A stretch of 64,000 bases of DNA from Microvirga tunisiensis (GTDB taxonomy: Bacteria > Pseudomonadota > Alphaproteobacteria > Rhizobiales > Beijerinckiaceae), in contig NZ_VOSK01000002.1 in assembly GCF_009296175.1 (NCBI RefSeq), forward strand, positions 62,001 through 126,000, read 5' to 3'. The notes beneath the pieces are model-generated. The model searched no databases and was not told where the DNA came from. It saw only the letters and a program-made list of their open reading frames with translations. The position numbers were made by a program, and so were the translations under genes. The first letter of the stretch is position 1. Each line of letters opens with the position of its first letter. Shown here piece after piece: positions 1 to 9,004 of this stretch.

Positions 1-100
1 GGCAACCGACCTTGCAGAAAAGATTCAATCACTGATGAGGTCCCCGCAAACTGTCGAATTCAAAACCGCGACGATCCATCAAGCCGCTGCCGTTGCATGA
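1..100 (+). CDS. C-terminal end of an unidentified protein (partial)
   Basis: An open frame enters the window at base 2 and ends at a TGA at 98-100, giving about 32 residues that start ATDLAEKIQ and end HQAAAVA. The composition (alternating hydrophobic and charged residues, Ala-rich tail) looks like a genuine protein C-terminus. There is too little to name a family. The next 130 bases up to the following gene show no further reading frame that I can support. Confidence 0.4.
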   Translation, partial: ATDLAEKIQSLMRSPQTVEFKTATIHQAAAVA

Positions 101-231
101 CTCTGCTGCAGCGTTGCACAGGAAATGAACGTTGAGTTTTGAGCGACGCGAGTCCTGGTCTTGGTCGCTGCCGGTTCTAGATCGGATCTTCCAGATCCCG
201 TTCTCTCATTGCAGCTGTTGAGACAAGCGTT

Positions 232-564
232 TCACAACTCGGCGCTGAGGCTGTCCCTGCCATCACACCAGGCGGTATAGAAATCGCCAGTCCGGTCTAG
301 AACAAAAACAGTCGGTTTGTTCGGCATGGCGGACCAGCAGGCTGATTCAACGGCAAATTTCAAAGCCATTGCACGAAAATAGAACGATCCGAGATCTCTA
401 CCAAATTGAGAAACCGTCCAACGATTATGCTTGAATGCAACGCAGTATGCTCCGTGGGGCATGAAGCACCTCCCAAGTAGCTTTTCTGGCAAATCACAGG
501 TGCAGTTGCTAACCGCCCTGGCCGGATATGGCAACCGAGAATGACGATTTATGACGTCAAACAT
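232..564 (-). CDS. small hypothetical protein, 110 aa
   Basis: I do not recognise this protein. It is a soluble 110-residue protein with an ATG start at 564 and no obvious Shine-Dalgarno sequence. The middle has an alternating pattern (WTVSQFGRDLGSFYF, then a helix-like AMALKFAVESA, then PTVFVLDRTGDFYTAW) that suggests a small beta-alpha-beta fold, reminiscent of short DUF proteins common in this group. No signal peptide or membrane segment is visible. It lies just upstream of a minus-strand SDR gene's stop, but in the same orientation and with a 23-base gap, so it may be a downstream member of that transcript. Confidence 0.5.
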   Translation of the reverse strand: MFDVINRHSRLPYPARAVSNCTCDLPEKLLGRCFMPHGAYCVAFKHNRWTVSQFGRDLGSFYFRAMALKFAVESACWSAMPNKPTVFVLDRTGDFYTAWCDGRDSLSAEL

Positions 565-587
565 TAAGGATGGGTTTCGAGGCGGAT

Positions 588-1364
588 TCAGAGTGAGGCC
601 GTCACGCCTCCATCAACATAGATGATCTGCCCGTTGACGAAGTTGGAGGCATCCGAGGCGAGAAAGACCGCAGTGCCGATAAGATCTTCCAGTTCGCCCC
701 AGCGACGGGAAGGGGTACGGGCAATGAGCCAGTCGGAGAAGGCTTTGTCATCGATCAGGGCTTGATTGAGTTCCGTCTTGAAATAGCCTGGCCCGATGCC
801 GTTGACCTGAAGACCGTACTTGCCCCAATCGATCGCCATGCCTTTCGTCAGCATCTTCACGGCTCCCTTCGTTGCCGTATAAGGCGCGATCGAAGGGCGG
901 CCGAGTTCACTTTGAACCGAGCAGATGTTGATGATCTTTCCCCGGGCGCGCGGGATCATTTTTCTGGCAACAGCTTGGCTCATATAGAAGACGCTATCAA
1001 TATTCGTCGTCATCAGCTCGTGCCAGGTTTCCTCCGGATAATCCTCGAGCGGGCCCCGGCGCTGCATTCCCGCATTGTTGATCAGAATATCAATCGGACC
1101 AATATTGCGTTCGATCTGTTCGACTGCAGCCTTGACGGCGGTGCTGTCCGTCACATCGAAAGGCATCTCGAATACCAACGAGCCGTCATCTCGAAGCTTT
1201 TGTGCCGCAATGGCGACCTTGTCCTGCTGGCGGCCGTTCAGAACCACGCGCGCTCCGGCTCGTCCGAGACCAAATGCAAGAGCAGAGCCGATGCCTGCGC
1301 TCGATCCTGTCACAAGGGCGATGCGCCCGGAAAGATCGAAGAGACCCGACATTTTCACGTTCAT
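588..1364 (-). CDS. SDR family NAD(P)-dependent oxidoreductase, gluconate 5-dehydrogenase-like
   Basis: A classical short-chain dehydrogenase of about 258 residues. The N-terminal GSSAGIG Rossmann motif binds NAD(P), the NNAG motif is present, the active site is YTATK, and the C-terminus ends in the typical DGG segment (VDGGVTASL). The LFDLSG start is typical of the gluconate/2-dehydro-3-deoxy-gluconate dehydrogenase branch (IdnO/KduD-like), which suggests oxidation or reduction of a sugar acid or keto sugar acid. I chose the ATG at 1364 because GGGAG lies six bases upstream; the frame opens slightly earlier at 1391. It follows the FAD oxidase gene closely and is probably co-transcribed with it and the enolase-superfamily gene. 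The exact substrate is inferred from context only. Confidence 0.85.
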   Translation of the reverse strand: MNVKMSGLFDLSGRIALVTGSSAGIGSALAFGLGRAGARVVLNGRQQDKVAIAAQKLRDDGSLVFEMPFDVTDSTAVKAAVEQIERNIGPIDILINNAGMQRRGPLEDYPEETWHELMTTNIDSVFYMSQAVARKMIPRARGKIINICSVQSELGRPSIAPYTATKGAVKMLTKGMAIDWGKYGLQVNGIGPGYFKTELNQALIDDKAFSDWLIARTPSRRWGELEDLIGTAVFLASDASNFVNGQIIYVDGGVTASL

Positions 1365-1393
1365 TCTCAGCTCCCGAATGAGCGAATACAATC

Positions 1394-2770
1394 TTAGAGA
1401 ATGCGGCCCGGATTGAGGATGCCTTCAGGATCAAGCGTCTGCTTCATCTTCCTCATCAGGACGAGCTCAGGCTCTGTGCGGCTCAAGGAAAGATAGGGGC
1501 GCTTGATGCGTCCGATCCCGTGCTCCGCGGATATGGATCCGCCGAGCCTCGCGACGAGATCGTAGACGAGCCCCTGGACGCCCTTCTTGATGCCATCGTT
1601 CATGTCGCGGATCGCCACGTTGATGTGGATGTTGCTGTCTGCCACATGCCCGAAGACGACATAAACGGCATCCGGCCATTGCTTCGGCATTTCCTGACGC
1701 AGATGAGCGACCGCTTCCGTCATGCGATTCAGGGGTACGCTCACATCGAAGCGGATTTCTTCCGGCAGGAAGCGGCCGTACTCGTAGGGTGTTTCCCGAT
1801 AGGCCCAGAACCGGTTCCTGTCGGCTCTGGACTGAGCGACCACGGCATCCTTGATGAGATCCTGCTCGTAGAACTCACTGAGGAGGAGAGAGAAGGCTTC
1901 AGTTCCTGCCGGATCCGCCCCCATATCGGCCTCGATCAGGAGCGTCACGTCGTGCTCGGCCTCGAATGCAGGTGCAAGGCCGCAGATCTTCGTCGCGACC
2001 GTCATGAATTCCCGCCACATGGCCTCGAAGACCAGCAGACGCCCTGGATGAGCCTGCTGGAATCGGCGCAGGACAACAAGTGCATCCTCAAAGCTGCTGA
2101 CGGCGCAGAGAGCCGTCTGGAGGCCCTGCGGTTTGGAGTGCAAACCGATCACTGCCCGTGTGATGACGCCGAGCGTTCCCTCGCTGCCGATGAAGAGCTG
2201 CGTCCAATCGTACCCGGCGTTGTTCTTCAGCATCTTGTTGAGCGAGCGAACCACGGTGCCGTCCGCAAGAACGACTTCGAGGCCAAGAGTGTTGCGCCGG
2301 GCCATGCCATAACGCACCACTTGGTTGCCGCCGGCATTGGTCGCGATGTTGCCGCCGATCGTGCAGGTTCCGCGCGCTCCGAGGTCGATCCCACACAGGA
2401 AGCCCGCTTCGTCCGCTGCCTGCTGCACGACCGCGAGCGGTGTTCCGGCGAGGGCCGTGAGGGTTGCGCTCGCAGTATCGATCTCTTCGACTCCGTTCAT
2501 CCGTTCCAGGGAGAGTGCGATTTCTCCCGTTTGCGGGTGAGCACCGCCGGCAAGTCCAGTCAGGCCACCTTGCGTCACGACGGCTTGGCGATGCTGATGG
2601 CAGAGCCTCAAGGCCGTTGAGACATCCTCCGTAGTCTGAGGAAGGATGAGGGCCTGGGGAATTGCGGGTTGGAGGCCGCTGGCATCGGTATGATTGCGGG
2701 AGGGAATGTCGGCGCCGGTGCGGATCTTCGATCCCAAGGCTGCAACAAGGGCATCAATCACATTGCTCAT
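1394..2770 (-). CDS. FAD-binding oxidase, GlcD/D-2-hydroxyacid dehydrogenase family
   Basis: This 458-residue protein has the two domains of the GlcD/DLD family. An N-terminal PCMH-type FAD-binding domain spans about residues 35-175, with the FAD loops VTQGGLTGLAGG and TIGGNIATNAGG. A C-terminal FAD-oxidase domain covers about 215-455, with HVADSNIHINV and EHGIGRIKR near the end. Members oxidise D-lactate, glycolate, D-2-hydroxyglutarate or related 2-hydroxy acids and pass electrons to quinone or cytochromes. It sits between a sugar-acid dehydratase-like gene and an SDR dehydrogenase, so it probably oxidises a hydroxy-acid intermediate of the same pathway. The precise substrate cannot be read from the sequence. 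Confidence 0.88.
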   Translation of the reverse strand: MSNVIDALVAALGSKIRTGADIPSRNHTDASGLQPAIPQALILPQTTEDVSTALRLCHQHRQAVVTQGGLTGLAGGAHPQTGEIALSLERMNGVEEIDTASATLTALAGTPLAVVQQAADEAGFLCGIDLGARGTCTIGGNIATNAGGNQVVRYGMARRNTLGLEVVLADGTVVRSLNKMLKNNAGYDWTQLFIGSEGTLGVITRAVIGLHSKPQGLQTALCAVSSFEDALVVLRRFQQAHPGRLLVFEAMWREFMTVATKICGLAPAFEAEHDVTLLIEADMGADPAGTEAFSLLLSEFYEQDLIKDAVVAQSRADRNRFWAYRETPYEYGRFLPEEIRFDVSVPLNRMTEAVAHLRQEMPKQWPDAVYVVFGHVADSNIHINVAIRDMNDGIKKGVQGLVYDLVARLGGSISAEHGIGRIKRPYLSLSRTEPELVLMRKMKQTLDPEGILNPGRIL

Positions 2771-2837
2771 CGTGTTCTAACTCAAGCTCTAAAATGGTCC
2801 CGGTCGAAAGAGGTAGCCGTCCGTGGTTCCCAGTTTG

Positions 2838-4037
2838 CTAGGGCTCCTTGGTCAGCCGTACAATCGCGTCCGGGCGCTTCCAGAGTTCCGGCAGCAACTC
2901 AAGTCCAAGGCCCGGCTTCATGTTCACCGTGACCTCTCCTCTTGTGACCGTCGGCAACTCCGTCACGAGTTCGGTATACCAGCCGGTGTAAAACGCCCGG
3001 ACGCTCTCCTGTATCAAAGCGTTCCGTGCATGCAGGGAGAAGTGGCAGGACGCGGCGTAGACCACGGGGCCCGTGCAGTCGTGGGGCGCAACCGGAACAT
3101 GCCAAGCTTCCGCCAGCGCGGCGATCTTGCGCGCCTCCGTCAGTCCGCCGCACCAGGACAGGTCGAGCATGGCCACACCTGCAACGCCGGTTTCGAGATA
3201 TTCCCGGAAGGCGTGGGTGTAGGACAGCGTTTCCGAGGCACAGACCCAGGCCTTTGAGTGCTGCGCGTATTCTTTGAGGTCGCCGATATTGTCGAGGCGG
3301 AAGGGGTCTTCGTGCCAATAGGTCTCGAACTCGGTCAGCGCCGAGGCAAGCTTCTTGGCCATTGGCAGGCTCCACAAGGAGTGGAACTCGACCATGATGT
3401 CCATCTGGTCACCCACGGCCTTGCGGATCTTTTCAAAGGGCTCGAGCGCGGTTCGGAGTTCGTCAGGCGAAATGTCGTATCCATGGCTGCGCTCGGCTGC
3501 GACATCGAAGGGCCAGATCTTCATGCCGGTGATGCCCTGTTCCAGGAGGGAATGAGCGAGATCGTCGGCGTGGTGCAGGAACGCCTCCAGATCTTCATAC
3601 GCTCCGTCGGCATCACCGATGCCCCAGTTGGCGACTTTCTGGGCGCGGTTGTCGCGAATGTACCGGTAGCCCGCGCAGGTATTGTAAACCCGGATCTTGT
3701 CCCGCGAGCGGCCTCCCAGCATGTCGCAGACGGGTTTGCCGTGAGCTTTGCCGAAGAGATCCCACAAGGCGATGTCGGTGGCGGAGTTTCCGCGCGTCTC
3801 GACGCCTGCGGAACGCCAGCCCAGATAGTTCTGGAGATCGCGGTTGATACCTTCGATTTGAAGAGGATCGCGGCCGATCAACTTGGCCGCGACCGTCTCG
3901 TGAACATATGCCTCGACGGCTGCTGCGCCCATGAAGGTTTCGCCAAGGCCAATGAGACCTTCGTCGGTGTGGAGGCGGACCCAGACGATGTTTGCGAATT
4001 CCTGGAGACGGACGGTCTCGACGCCTGTGATCTTCAT
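2838..4037 (-). CDS. mandelate racemase/muconate lactonizing enzyme family protein, probable sugar-acid dehydratase
   Basis: A 399-residue enolase-superfamily enzyme. The N-terminal capping domain begins MKITGVETVRL, and the barrel carries the three expected carboxylate metal ligands in MVEFHSLW, HEDPF and CASET. It has a single barrel lysine in GMKIWPFD rather than the usual KxK pair, and a His two residues after the first metal ligand. Both are features seen in acid-sugar dehydratases such as the mannonate dehydratase group. These enzymes abstract the alpha proton of an aldonate to give a 2-keto-3-deoxy sugar acid. The start at 4037 has GAGG upstream. It is the first gene of the minus arm facing the TRAP transporter, so its substrate is probably what the transporter imports. 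Confidence 0.85.
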   Translation of the reverse strand: MKITGVETVRLQEFANIVWVRLHTDEGLIGLGETFMGAAAVEAYVHETVAAKLIGRDPLQIEGINRDLQNYLGWRSAGVETRGNSATDIALWDLFGKAHGKPVCDMLGGRSRDKIRVYNTCAGYRYIRDNRAQKVANWGIGDADGAYEDLEAFLHHADDLAHSLLEQGITGMKIWPFDVAAERSHGYDISPDELRTALEPFEKIRKAVGDQMDIMVEFHSLWSLPMAKKLASALTEFETYWHEDPFRLDNIGDLKEYAQHSKAWVCASETLSYTHAFREYLETGVAGVAMLDLSWCGGLTEARKIAALAEAWHVPVAPHDCTGPVVYAASCHFSLHARNALIQESVRAFYTGWYTELVTELPTVTRGEVTVNMKPGLGLELLPELWKRPDAIVRLTKEP

Positions 4038-4480
4038 GGGATCCTCGTTGTGGCTACGCTCTTGTCATTGTCGGCAGAGGCGGAAGGAGCAATTCATCTC
4101 CCAGATATCGTCGAAGCTGCCGTCTTGACGATATCCACGGAAATGCTCTGCACACGCAGGTATTCATAAGTCTAATTTGTAACAAAGATGCAATCGAGAG
4201 GCTGCGCTCGTTCACTCCCGAAAAATCCGATGATAGTCTTCTTAAAACCAGCATTGATCCTGTTCCAGGCGAAAAACAAGAGAACGAAACCACGGATGGG
4301 CGACGCTCGCCGTCATGCATAGCAGTTTGCCTTCGGAACCGTTCTATCCGCTGAATTGACACGTTATGGGACTGAGCCTTAGATCGGGTAACATGTTTGG
4401 CCTTCTGAGGACTTGAAGAGTCCTCGGAGGCGAACAGAATCAATGAGCGTCGAGCAGGGCGCCAAAGGCAGGGAGAGAGC
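4038..4480 (-). promoter_or_regulatory. divergent control region between the dehydratase arm and the TRAP transporter
   Basis: This 443-base stretch holds no supported gene. It must contain the promoters of both arms. Two inverted repeats stand out: TTTGT-A-ACAAA at 4176-4186, which resembles the short T.GT..AC.A operators of GntR/FadR-type regulators, and GAGGACT-N5-AGTCCTC at 4407-4425, about 55 bases ahead of dctQ. No regulator gene lies next to the island, so the protein that would bind is unknown. Promoter hexamers were not clear enough to call. Confidence 0.45.
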
Positions 4481-5023
4481 GTGAGCAGGATAATTTCCTT
4501 CTTCTTCAAAGGCTTGGAAGGCCTGTTGGTTCTTCTACTGGCGGCCATGGTCGTCATGGTCTTCGGCAATGTCGTCTTGCGCTACCTTTTCGATACTGGG
4601 ATCGACGTTTCGGAGGAGCTCTCCCGCTTCCTCTTCGTATGGCTGACCTTCATCGGTGCCGTGGTAGTGGGACGCGAGAACGCCCATCTGGGTGTTGAAA
4701 CTCTGGTCGCCCGGCTGGGTGACAACGGCCGCAAGGTTTGCATGGTCCTGTCCGACCTTTTCATCATCGGCTGCTGCGCCGTCTTCTTCTGGGGAACATG
4801 GCAGCAGGCCGAGATCAACGCCACGAATTACGCGCCTATTACCGAGATCTCGATGCTCTGGATCTACGGGGTCGGTTTCTTCACAAGCATCGGTCTAGGG
4901 TTGATGGCAGTCCTGCGGATTCTACGTGTCGTCACCGGGCGGGTGAGCGAACATGAATTAAAGGCCTTTGCCGGCGACTATAGCGGCGATGAAGCCCATG
5001 CCCTGAGGGAGCGACTCGAGTGA
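4481..5023 (+). CDS. dctQ: TRAP transporter small membrane subunit DctQ
   Basis: A 180-residue integral membrane protein with four hydrophobic segments (near residues 13-33, 50-67, 88-108 and 130-150), the DctQ topology. The conserved feature FVWLTFIGAVVVGRENAHLGV at the second segment is typical. DctQ pairs with the large permease to take up an organic or sugar acid using an ion gradient. The start is GTG with a GGGAGAG sequence just upstream. Its end overlaps the start of the permease gene by four bases, showing translational coupling. Confidence 0.92.
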   Translation: MSRIISFFFKGLEGLLVLLLAAMVVMVFGNVVLRYLFDTGIDVSEELSRFLFVWLTFIGAVVVGRENAHLGVETLVARLGDNGRKVCMVLSDLFIIGCCAVFFWGTWQQAEINATNYAPITEISMLWIYGVGFFTSIGLGLMAVLRILRVVTGRVSEHELKAFAGDYSGDEAHALRERLE

Positions 5024-6303
5024 CAATTGTCGTCTTCCTCACCTCGCTTCTCGGAGCCATGGCACTCGGCATGCCGATTGCCTTTGCGCTGATCGTCTGC
5101 GCTCTCGCGCTCATGCTCTGGCTCGGCAATTTCGACAGCCAGATCGTGGCTCAGAACATGATCATCGGCGCCGACAACTTTCAGCTTCTGGCCGTCCCAT
5201 TCTTTCTGCTGGCCGGCGAGTTGATGAACGTTGGCGGCCTGTCGAAGCGGATCGTCAATTTCGCTTTGGCCTGTCTCGGGCACATTCATGGCGGCCTCGG
5301 TTATGTTGCGATTGTGGCCGCACTCATTCTCGCTGCCTTGTCCGGTTCTGCAGCTGCGGATACGGCGGCTCTCGCGGCTATTCTGATCCCCATGATGCGG
5401 AATGCGGGATACGATATTCCACGGGCGGCGGGTCTCATCGCGGCTGGCGGCATCATCGCTCCGGTGATCCCGCCTTCGATCGGCTTCATCGTCTTTGGCG
5501 TTGCAGCCAACGTTTCGATTTCCCAGCTCTTCCTAGCGGGCGTTGCCCCTGGAATAATGATGGGTCTATCGCTCGTTGTCGCCTGGGCTATCGTCAGCCG
5601 AAGAGACAAGATGAAGACGGCGCCCCGTGCCACCATGCGCGAGCGCGGCAAGGCCTTCGTCGATGGTTTCTACGCCCTTCTCATGCCCGTGATGATCCTG
5701 GGCGGAATCAAATGGGGCATCGTGACCCCCACCGAGGCGGCCGTTCTGGCCGCCGTCTATGCGCTCATCATCGGCATGTTCGTCTATCGCGAGCTGAAGC
5801 CGTCGATGTTGTACGGCGTCTTCCTCACGGCCGCGAAGACGACCGCCGTGGTGATGTTTCTCGTCGCGGCTGCACTCGTTTCCGCCTGGCTCATCACCCA
5901 GGCGAATATACCGGGAGAAATCAGCGGGCTCATCCAGCCCCTGCTGGGCAACAAAACCTTGCTCATGTTTGCCCTGATGTTCCTGGTCGTCATCGTCGGA
6001 ACTGCCTTGGATTTCTCCCCGACTGTTCTGATCCTGACGCCAGTCCTCATGCCGATCGTCAAACAGGCAGGGATCGATCCGGTTTATTTCGGCGTGCTGT
6101 TCATCATCAACAATGCCATCGGCCTGATCACGCCTCCGGTCGGAATTGTGCTCAATGTTGTGAGCGGGGTCGCCCGTGTGCCCATGGGAGCCGTCATCCG
6201 CGGGGTGAATCCGTTCCTGATCGCCCAGCTTATCGTACTCATCCTACTCATCGTTTTCCCCGACCTGGTGATGGTTCCCTTTGCCTGGTTGCGGGGTCGG
6301 TGA
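5020..6303 (+). CDS. dctM: TRAP transporter large permease DctM
   Basis: A 427-residue permease of the DctM family with about twelve hydrophobic segments and the family motifs GSAAADTAALAAILIP, IPPSIGFI and TPPVGIVLNV. It forms the translocation channel with DctQ and works with the periplasmic DctP. Translation begins at a GTG that overlaps the dctQ stop (GTGA). The length is normal and no defect is visible. The binding protein follows 35 bases downstream, so the three genes form one operon. Confidence 0.95.
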   Translation: MTIVVFLTSLLGAMALGMPIAFALIVCALALMLWLGNFDSQIVAQNMIIGADNFQLLAVPFFLLAGELMNVGGLSKRIVNFALACLGHIHGGLGYVAIVAALILAALSGSAAADTAALAAILIPMMRNAGYDIPRAAGLIAAGGIIAPVIPPSIGFIVFGVAANVSISQLFLAGVAPGIMMGLSLVVAWAIVSRRDKMKTAPRATMRERGKAFVDGFYALLMPVMILGGIKWGIVTPTEAAVLAAVYALIIGMFVYRELKPSMLYGVFLTAAKTTAVVMFLVAAALVSAWLITQANIPGEISGLIQPLLGNKTLLMFALMFLVVIVGTALDFSPTVLILTPVLMPIVKQAGIDPVYFGVLFIINNAIGLITPPVGIVLNVVSGVARVPMGAVIRGVNPFLIAQLIVLILLIVFPDLVMVPFAWLRGR

Positions 6304-6338
6304 GCCGGCTGACAAGTCAAAAGAGAGAGGAAACAATC

Positions 6339-7349
6339 ATGAAAGCATTCAAATTCGCTCTTGCTGCCGGTGTGGCGGCAACGGTCATGGCGGCCGTTCC
6401 GGCCTCCGCCCAGTTCACGGAGCGCAATATCCGCATTTCCAATGGCGTGAACGAGGATCACCCCAATGGCAAGGGTGTCGAGAAATTCCGGGCCTGCCTG
6501 ACGGATAAGTCCGGCGGCAAGCTGAAGGTTCAGGGCTTCTGGGGCAATGCCTTGGGTGGAGACCTCCAGGCCACGCAGGCGCTTCGCTCCGGCACCCAGG
6601 AAATAGTCGTCACATCGAGTTCGCCCCTCATCGGCATTCTGCCGGAACTTGGCGTTTTCGATCTGCCGTTCCTTTTCGCCAACGAGAAGGAAGCCGACAC
6701 TGTTCTCGACGGCAGCTTTGGCAAGCATATCGACACGAAGCTCGAAACGGTTGGGCTCGTCAACCTCGCCTATTGGGAGAACGGCTTCCGTAATCTCACC
6801 AACTCTCGCCGTCCGGTGGAGAAATGGGAGGACTTCAAGGGCCTGAAGGTTCGTGTCATGCAGAACAACGTGTTCCTCGACACGTTCAAGAACATGGGCG
6901 CCAACGCCGTGCCGATGGCGTTCGGCGAGGTCTTCACGGCTCTGGAAACCAAGGCTATCGACGGCCAGGAAAATCCGTTCGTGACCATCGACACCTCAAA
7001 GTTCTACGAGGTGCAAAAGTACCTTTCCGTGACCCGCCACGCCTATACGCCGTTCCTCGTTCTCTACTCCAAGAAGCTGTGGGACGGGCTGTCGAAGGAT
7101 GAACAGGCAGCTCTGCGGGATTGCGCCGTCGTGGCTCGCGACGAGCAGCGCAAGGTATCGCGCGAGCTGTCGCAGGCGTCTCTCAACAAGATCAAAGGCG
7201 AAGGAACTGTGGTCAACGAGCTGAATGCCCAGGAGGCCGATCGCATGCGCGAGCAGGCGAAATCGGTCTGGGAGAAGCATGCCGCAACCATTGGTCCTGA
7301 GACGGTGAAGTTGATGCAGGCAGAGCTGGAGAAGGTTCGGCAAAAGTAA
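6339..7349 (+). CDS. dctP: TRAP transporter periplasmic substrate-binding protein DctP
   Basis: A 336-residue solute-binding protein. The ATG at 6339, with AGAGAGG upstream, gives a clear Sec signal peptide (MKAFKFALAAG, hydrophobic core, cleavage after ASA). The mature protein has the DctP pattern: a GGDLQATQALRSG segment, the ENGFRNLTN motif and the conserved Arg/Phe-rich KGLKVRVMQNNVF region that holds the carboxylate of the ligand. It captures the acid in the periplasm and hands it to DctQM. The nearest characterised relatives bind C4-dicarboxylates or sugar acids. The surrounding catabolic genes favour a sugar acid. A strong terminator follows. Confidence 0.94.
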   Translation: MKAFKFALAAGVAATVMAAVPASAQFTERNIRISNGVNEDHPNGKGVEKFRACLTDKSGGKLKVQGFWGNALGGDLQATQALRSGTQEIVVTSSSPLIGILPELGVFDLPFLFANEKEADTVLDGSFGKHIDTKLETVGLVNLAYWENGFRNLTNSRRPVEKWEDFKGLKVRVMQNNVFLDTFKNMGANAVPMAFGEVFTALETKAIDGQENPFVTIDTSKFYEVQKYLSVTRHAYTPFLVLYSKKLWDGLSKDEQAALRDCAVVARDEQRKVSRELSQASLNKIKGEGTVVNELNAQEADRMREQAKSVWEKHAATIGPETVKLMQAELEKVRQK

Positions 7350-7369
7350 GCCTGTTACCCTGACCCGAA

Positions 7370-7420
7370 CTACGCCGTTCGAGGAAGTTAACCTCGAACG
7401 GCGTAGCCACCCATTTTTTT
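7370..7420 (+). terminator. rho-independent terminator after dctP
   Basis: A perfect 15-bp stem (7370-7384 pairs with 7392-7406) with a seven-base loop is followed by a run of seven T at 7414-7420. This is the best intrinsic terminator in the window. It separates the TRAP operon from the dehydrogenase gene that follows, which may be expressed by read-through or from its own promoter in the 55 bases after the hairpin. Confidence 0.88.
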
Positions 7421-7475
7421 CCAACCTGGAAGTCCCTCGAGGCCGCCAGGTACGATTTGAAAAGATTGTTGATCG

Positions 7476-8456
7476 ATGCAGATCCTCATTCTCGGGGCGG
7501 CCGGGATGGTCGGCCGCAAGCTTACGGAACGCTTGGTGAAGGAAGGTCGATTGGGGGGAGACGCGATCACGCGTCTCGTTCTGCATGACGTGGTCGAGCC
7601 CGAGCGCCCTCAGGCATCCTTTGCCATCGATACGCTGACCTCCGATTTCTCCGTTCCGGGAGAGGCGGAGAAGCTCGTTGCAAGTCGTCCCGATGTCATC
7701 TTCCACCTTGCCGCCATCGTTTCCGGCGAGGCCGAGGCCGATTTCGACAAGGGCTACCGGATCAATCTCGACGGTACCCGGTTTCTGTTCGATGCCGTCC
7801 GCACCATCGGGGATGGATACAAGCCACGACTTGTCTTCACGTCCTCCATCGCCGTTTTTGGCGCTCCGTTCCCGGAGGCGATCGGGGATGAATTCTTTCT
7901 GACGCCGCTTACGAGCTATGGCACGCAGAAGGCGATGGGTGAGCTGCTTCTGGCCGATTACACGCGACGCGGATTCTTCGATGGCGTAGGGATCCGGCTG
8001 CCCACCATCTGCGTACGGCCTGGAAAGCCCAATAAGGCGGCTTCGGGCTTTTTCTCGAGCATCATCCGTGAACCGTTAAACGGCCAGGAGGCCGTCTTGC
8101 CGGTCTCGATGGATGTTCGTCATGCCCATGCTTCGCCGAGATCCGCCGTCAATTTCCTTATCCATGCGGCGACCATCGATCCATCCAAGATCGGTCCGAG
8201 ACGCACCCTGACGATGCCGAGTGTGTCGGTAACCGTGGGTGAGCAGATCGAAGCGCTTCGGCGCATTGCCGGCGAGCGGGCCGTCGGCTTAATCCGTCAT
8301 GAACTCGATCCGAACATCATACGGTTCGTCGAGGGATGGCCCCGCCGCTTTGATGCCAGTCGCGCTGAAAGTTTGGGCTTCCGTGCCGAGTCCAACTTCG
8401 ACGATATCATATCCATCTACATCGAAGATGAACTTGGCGGCGTCGTTCCAACGTGA
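7476..8456 (+). CDS. denD: NAD-dependent epimerase/dehydratase family protein, D-erythronate dehydrogenase-like
   Basis: A 326-residue extended SDR. The N-terminal nucleotide-binding motif is GAAGMVG at residues 8-14, HLAAIVSGEAE is the family-typical second motif, and the catalytic pair is YGTQK near residue 147. The LILGAAGMVGRKL opening and the VSGEAEADFDKGYRINLDG stretch match the D-erythronate 1-dehydrogenase (DenD) group, which oxidises D-erythronate to 2-keto-D-erythronate using NAD. The adjacent TRAP transporter supports a role in acid-sugar catabolism. The usual DenD partners (OtnK kinase, OtnC decarboxylase, OtnI isomerase) are not in the window, so the symbol is offered with caution. 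Confidence 0.72.
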   Translation: MQILILGAAGMVGRKLTERLVKEGRLGGDAITRLVLHDVVEPERPQASFAIDTLTSDFSVPGEAEKLVASRPDVIFHLAAIVSGEAEADFDKGYRINLDGTRFLFDAVRTIGDGYKPRLVFTSSIAVFGAPFPEAIGDEFFLTPLTSYGTQKAMGELLLADYTRRGFFDGVGIRLPTICVRPGKPNKAASGFFSSIIREPLNGQEAVLPVSMDVRHAHASPRSAVNFLIHAATIDPSKIGPRRTLTMPSVSVTVGEQIEALRRIAGERAVGLIRHELDPNIIRFVEGWPRRFDASRAESLGFRAESNFDDIISIYIEDELGGVVPT

Positions 8457-8503
8457 CCGGTGCTCCGTGGAGCCATAGAGGCAATCGACTGTAGAGAAGG
8501 ATT

Positions 8504-8848
8504 TCAGCCCTGGGGCCGTTCCGGAAAGTAACGCTGCCTGAAGGAAGCCCATTTATGAACTGCCCAAAGCGTGAAGCGTCCGACGGGCTTCTGCAATATA
8601 GGTACGTCATAGGCAATCAACAGAAGGCCCAGGGGAAGCATCCATAATCCCAAGAACGGGAGGATCGAGAAGATCCCACCAAAGATGAGCAGGATTCCCG
8701 CCGGAATCCTGACCCATCGCGAATCTGGATGGCGGAGGCTGCGAAGGATGCGAGCGACCTTGCCCGGCACCTCATGCTCCAGACGTCTGAACGCCTGCCT
8801 CAGAACGGCTCTTCCGCTTTCGTGTCTCATGCTCTTTGAAGTATCCAT
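8504..8848 (-). CDS. small membrane protein of unknown function
   Basis: A 114-residue protein with two adjacent hydrophobic stretches (about residues 47-80, PAGILLIFGGIFSILPFLGLW and following) flanked by basic residues, so it is probably an inner-membrane hairpin. The N-terminal half is a charged helix (RRLEHEVPGKVARILRSLR). I recognise it as the kind of small protein conserved in Rhizobiales but cannot assign a function. An alternative ATG at 8830, preceded by AAAGAG, would remove six residues. It converges on the DenD-like gene with a 47-base gap. Confidence 0.65.
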   Translation of the reverse strand: MDTSKSMRHESGRAVLRQAFRRLEHEVPGKVARILRSLRHPDSRWVRIPAGILLIFGGIFSILPFLGLWMLPLGLLLIAYDVPILQKPVGRFTLWAVHKWASFRQRYFPERPQG

Positions 8849-9004
8849 CGCCGAGAGGAGTTCCGAGAAAGCCTCGGAAGAGAGACTGCAATTCCCCGAG
8901 GCTCAGCCTTTCTCGACCATGGACATTGAACGCGAGCTGAATCCGCACCCCGTCGTCCGGTGCACGTCAGAAGAAGAACAGGCTCGCTTTCGCCCGGATT
9001 CGCT

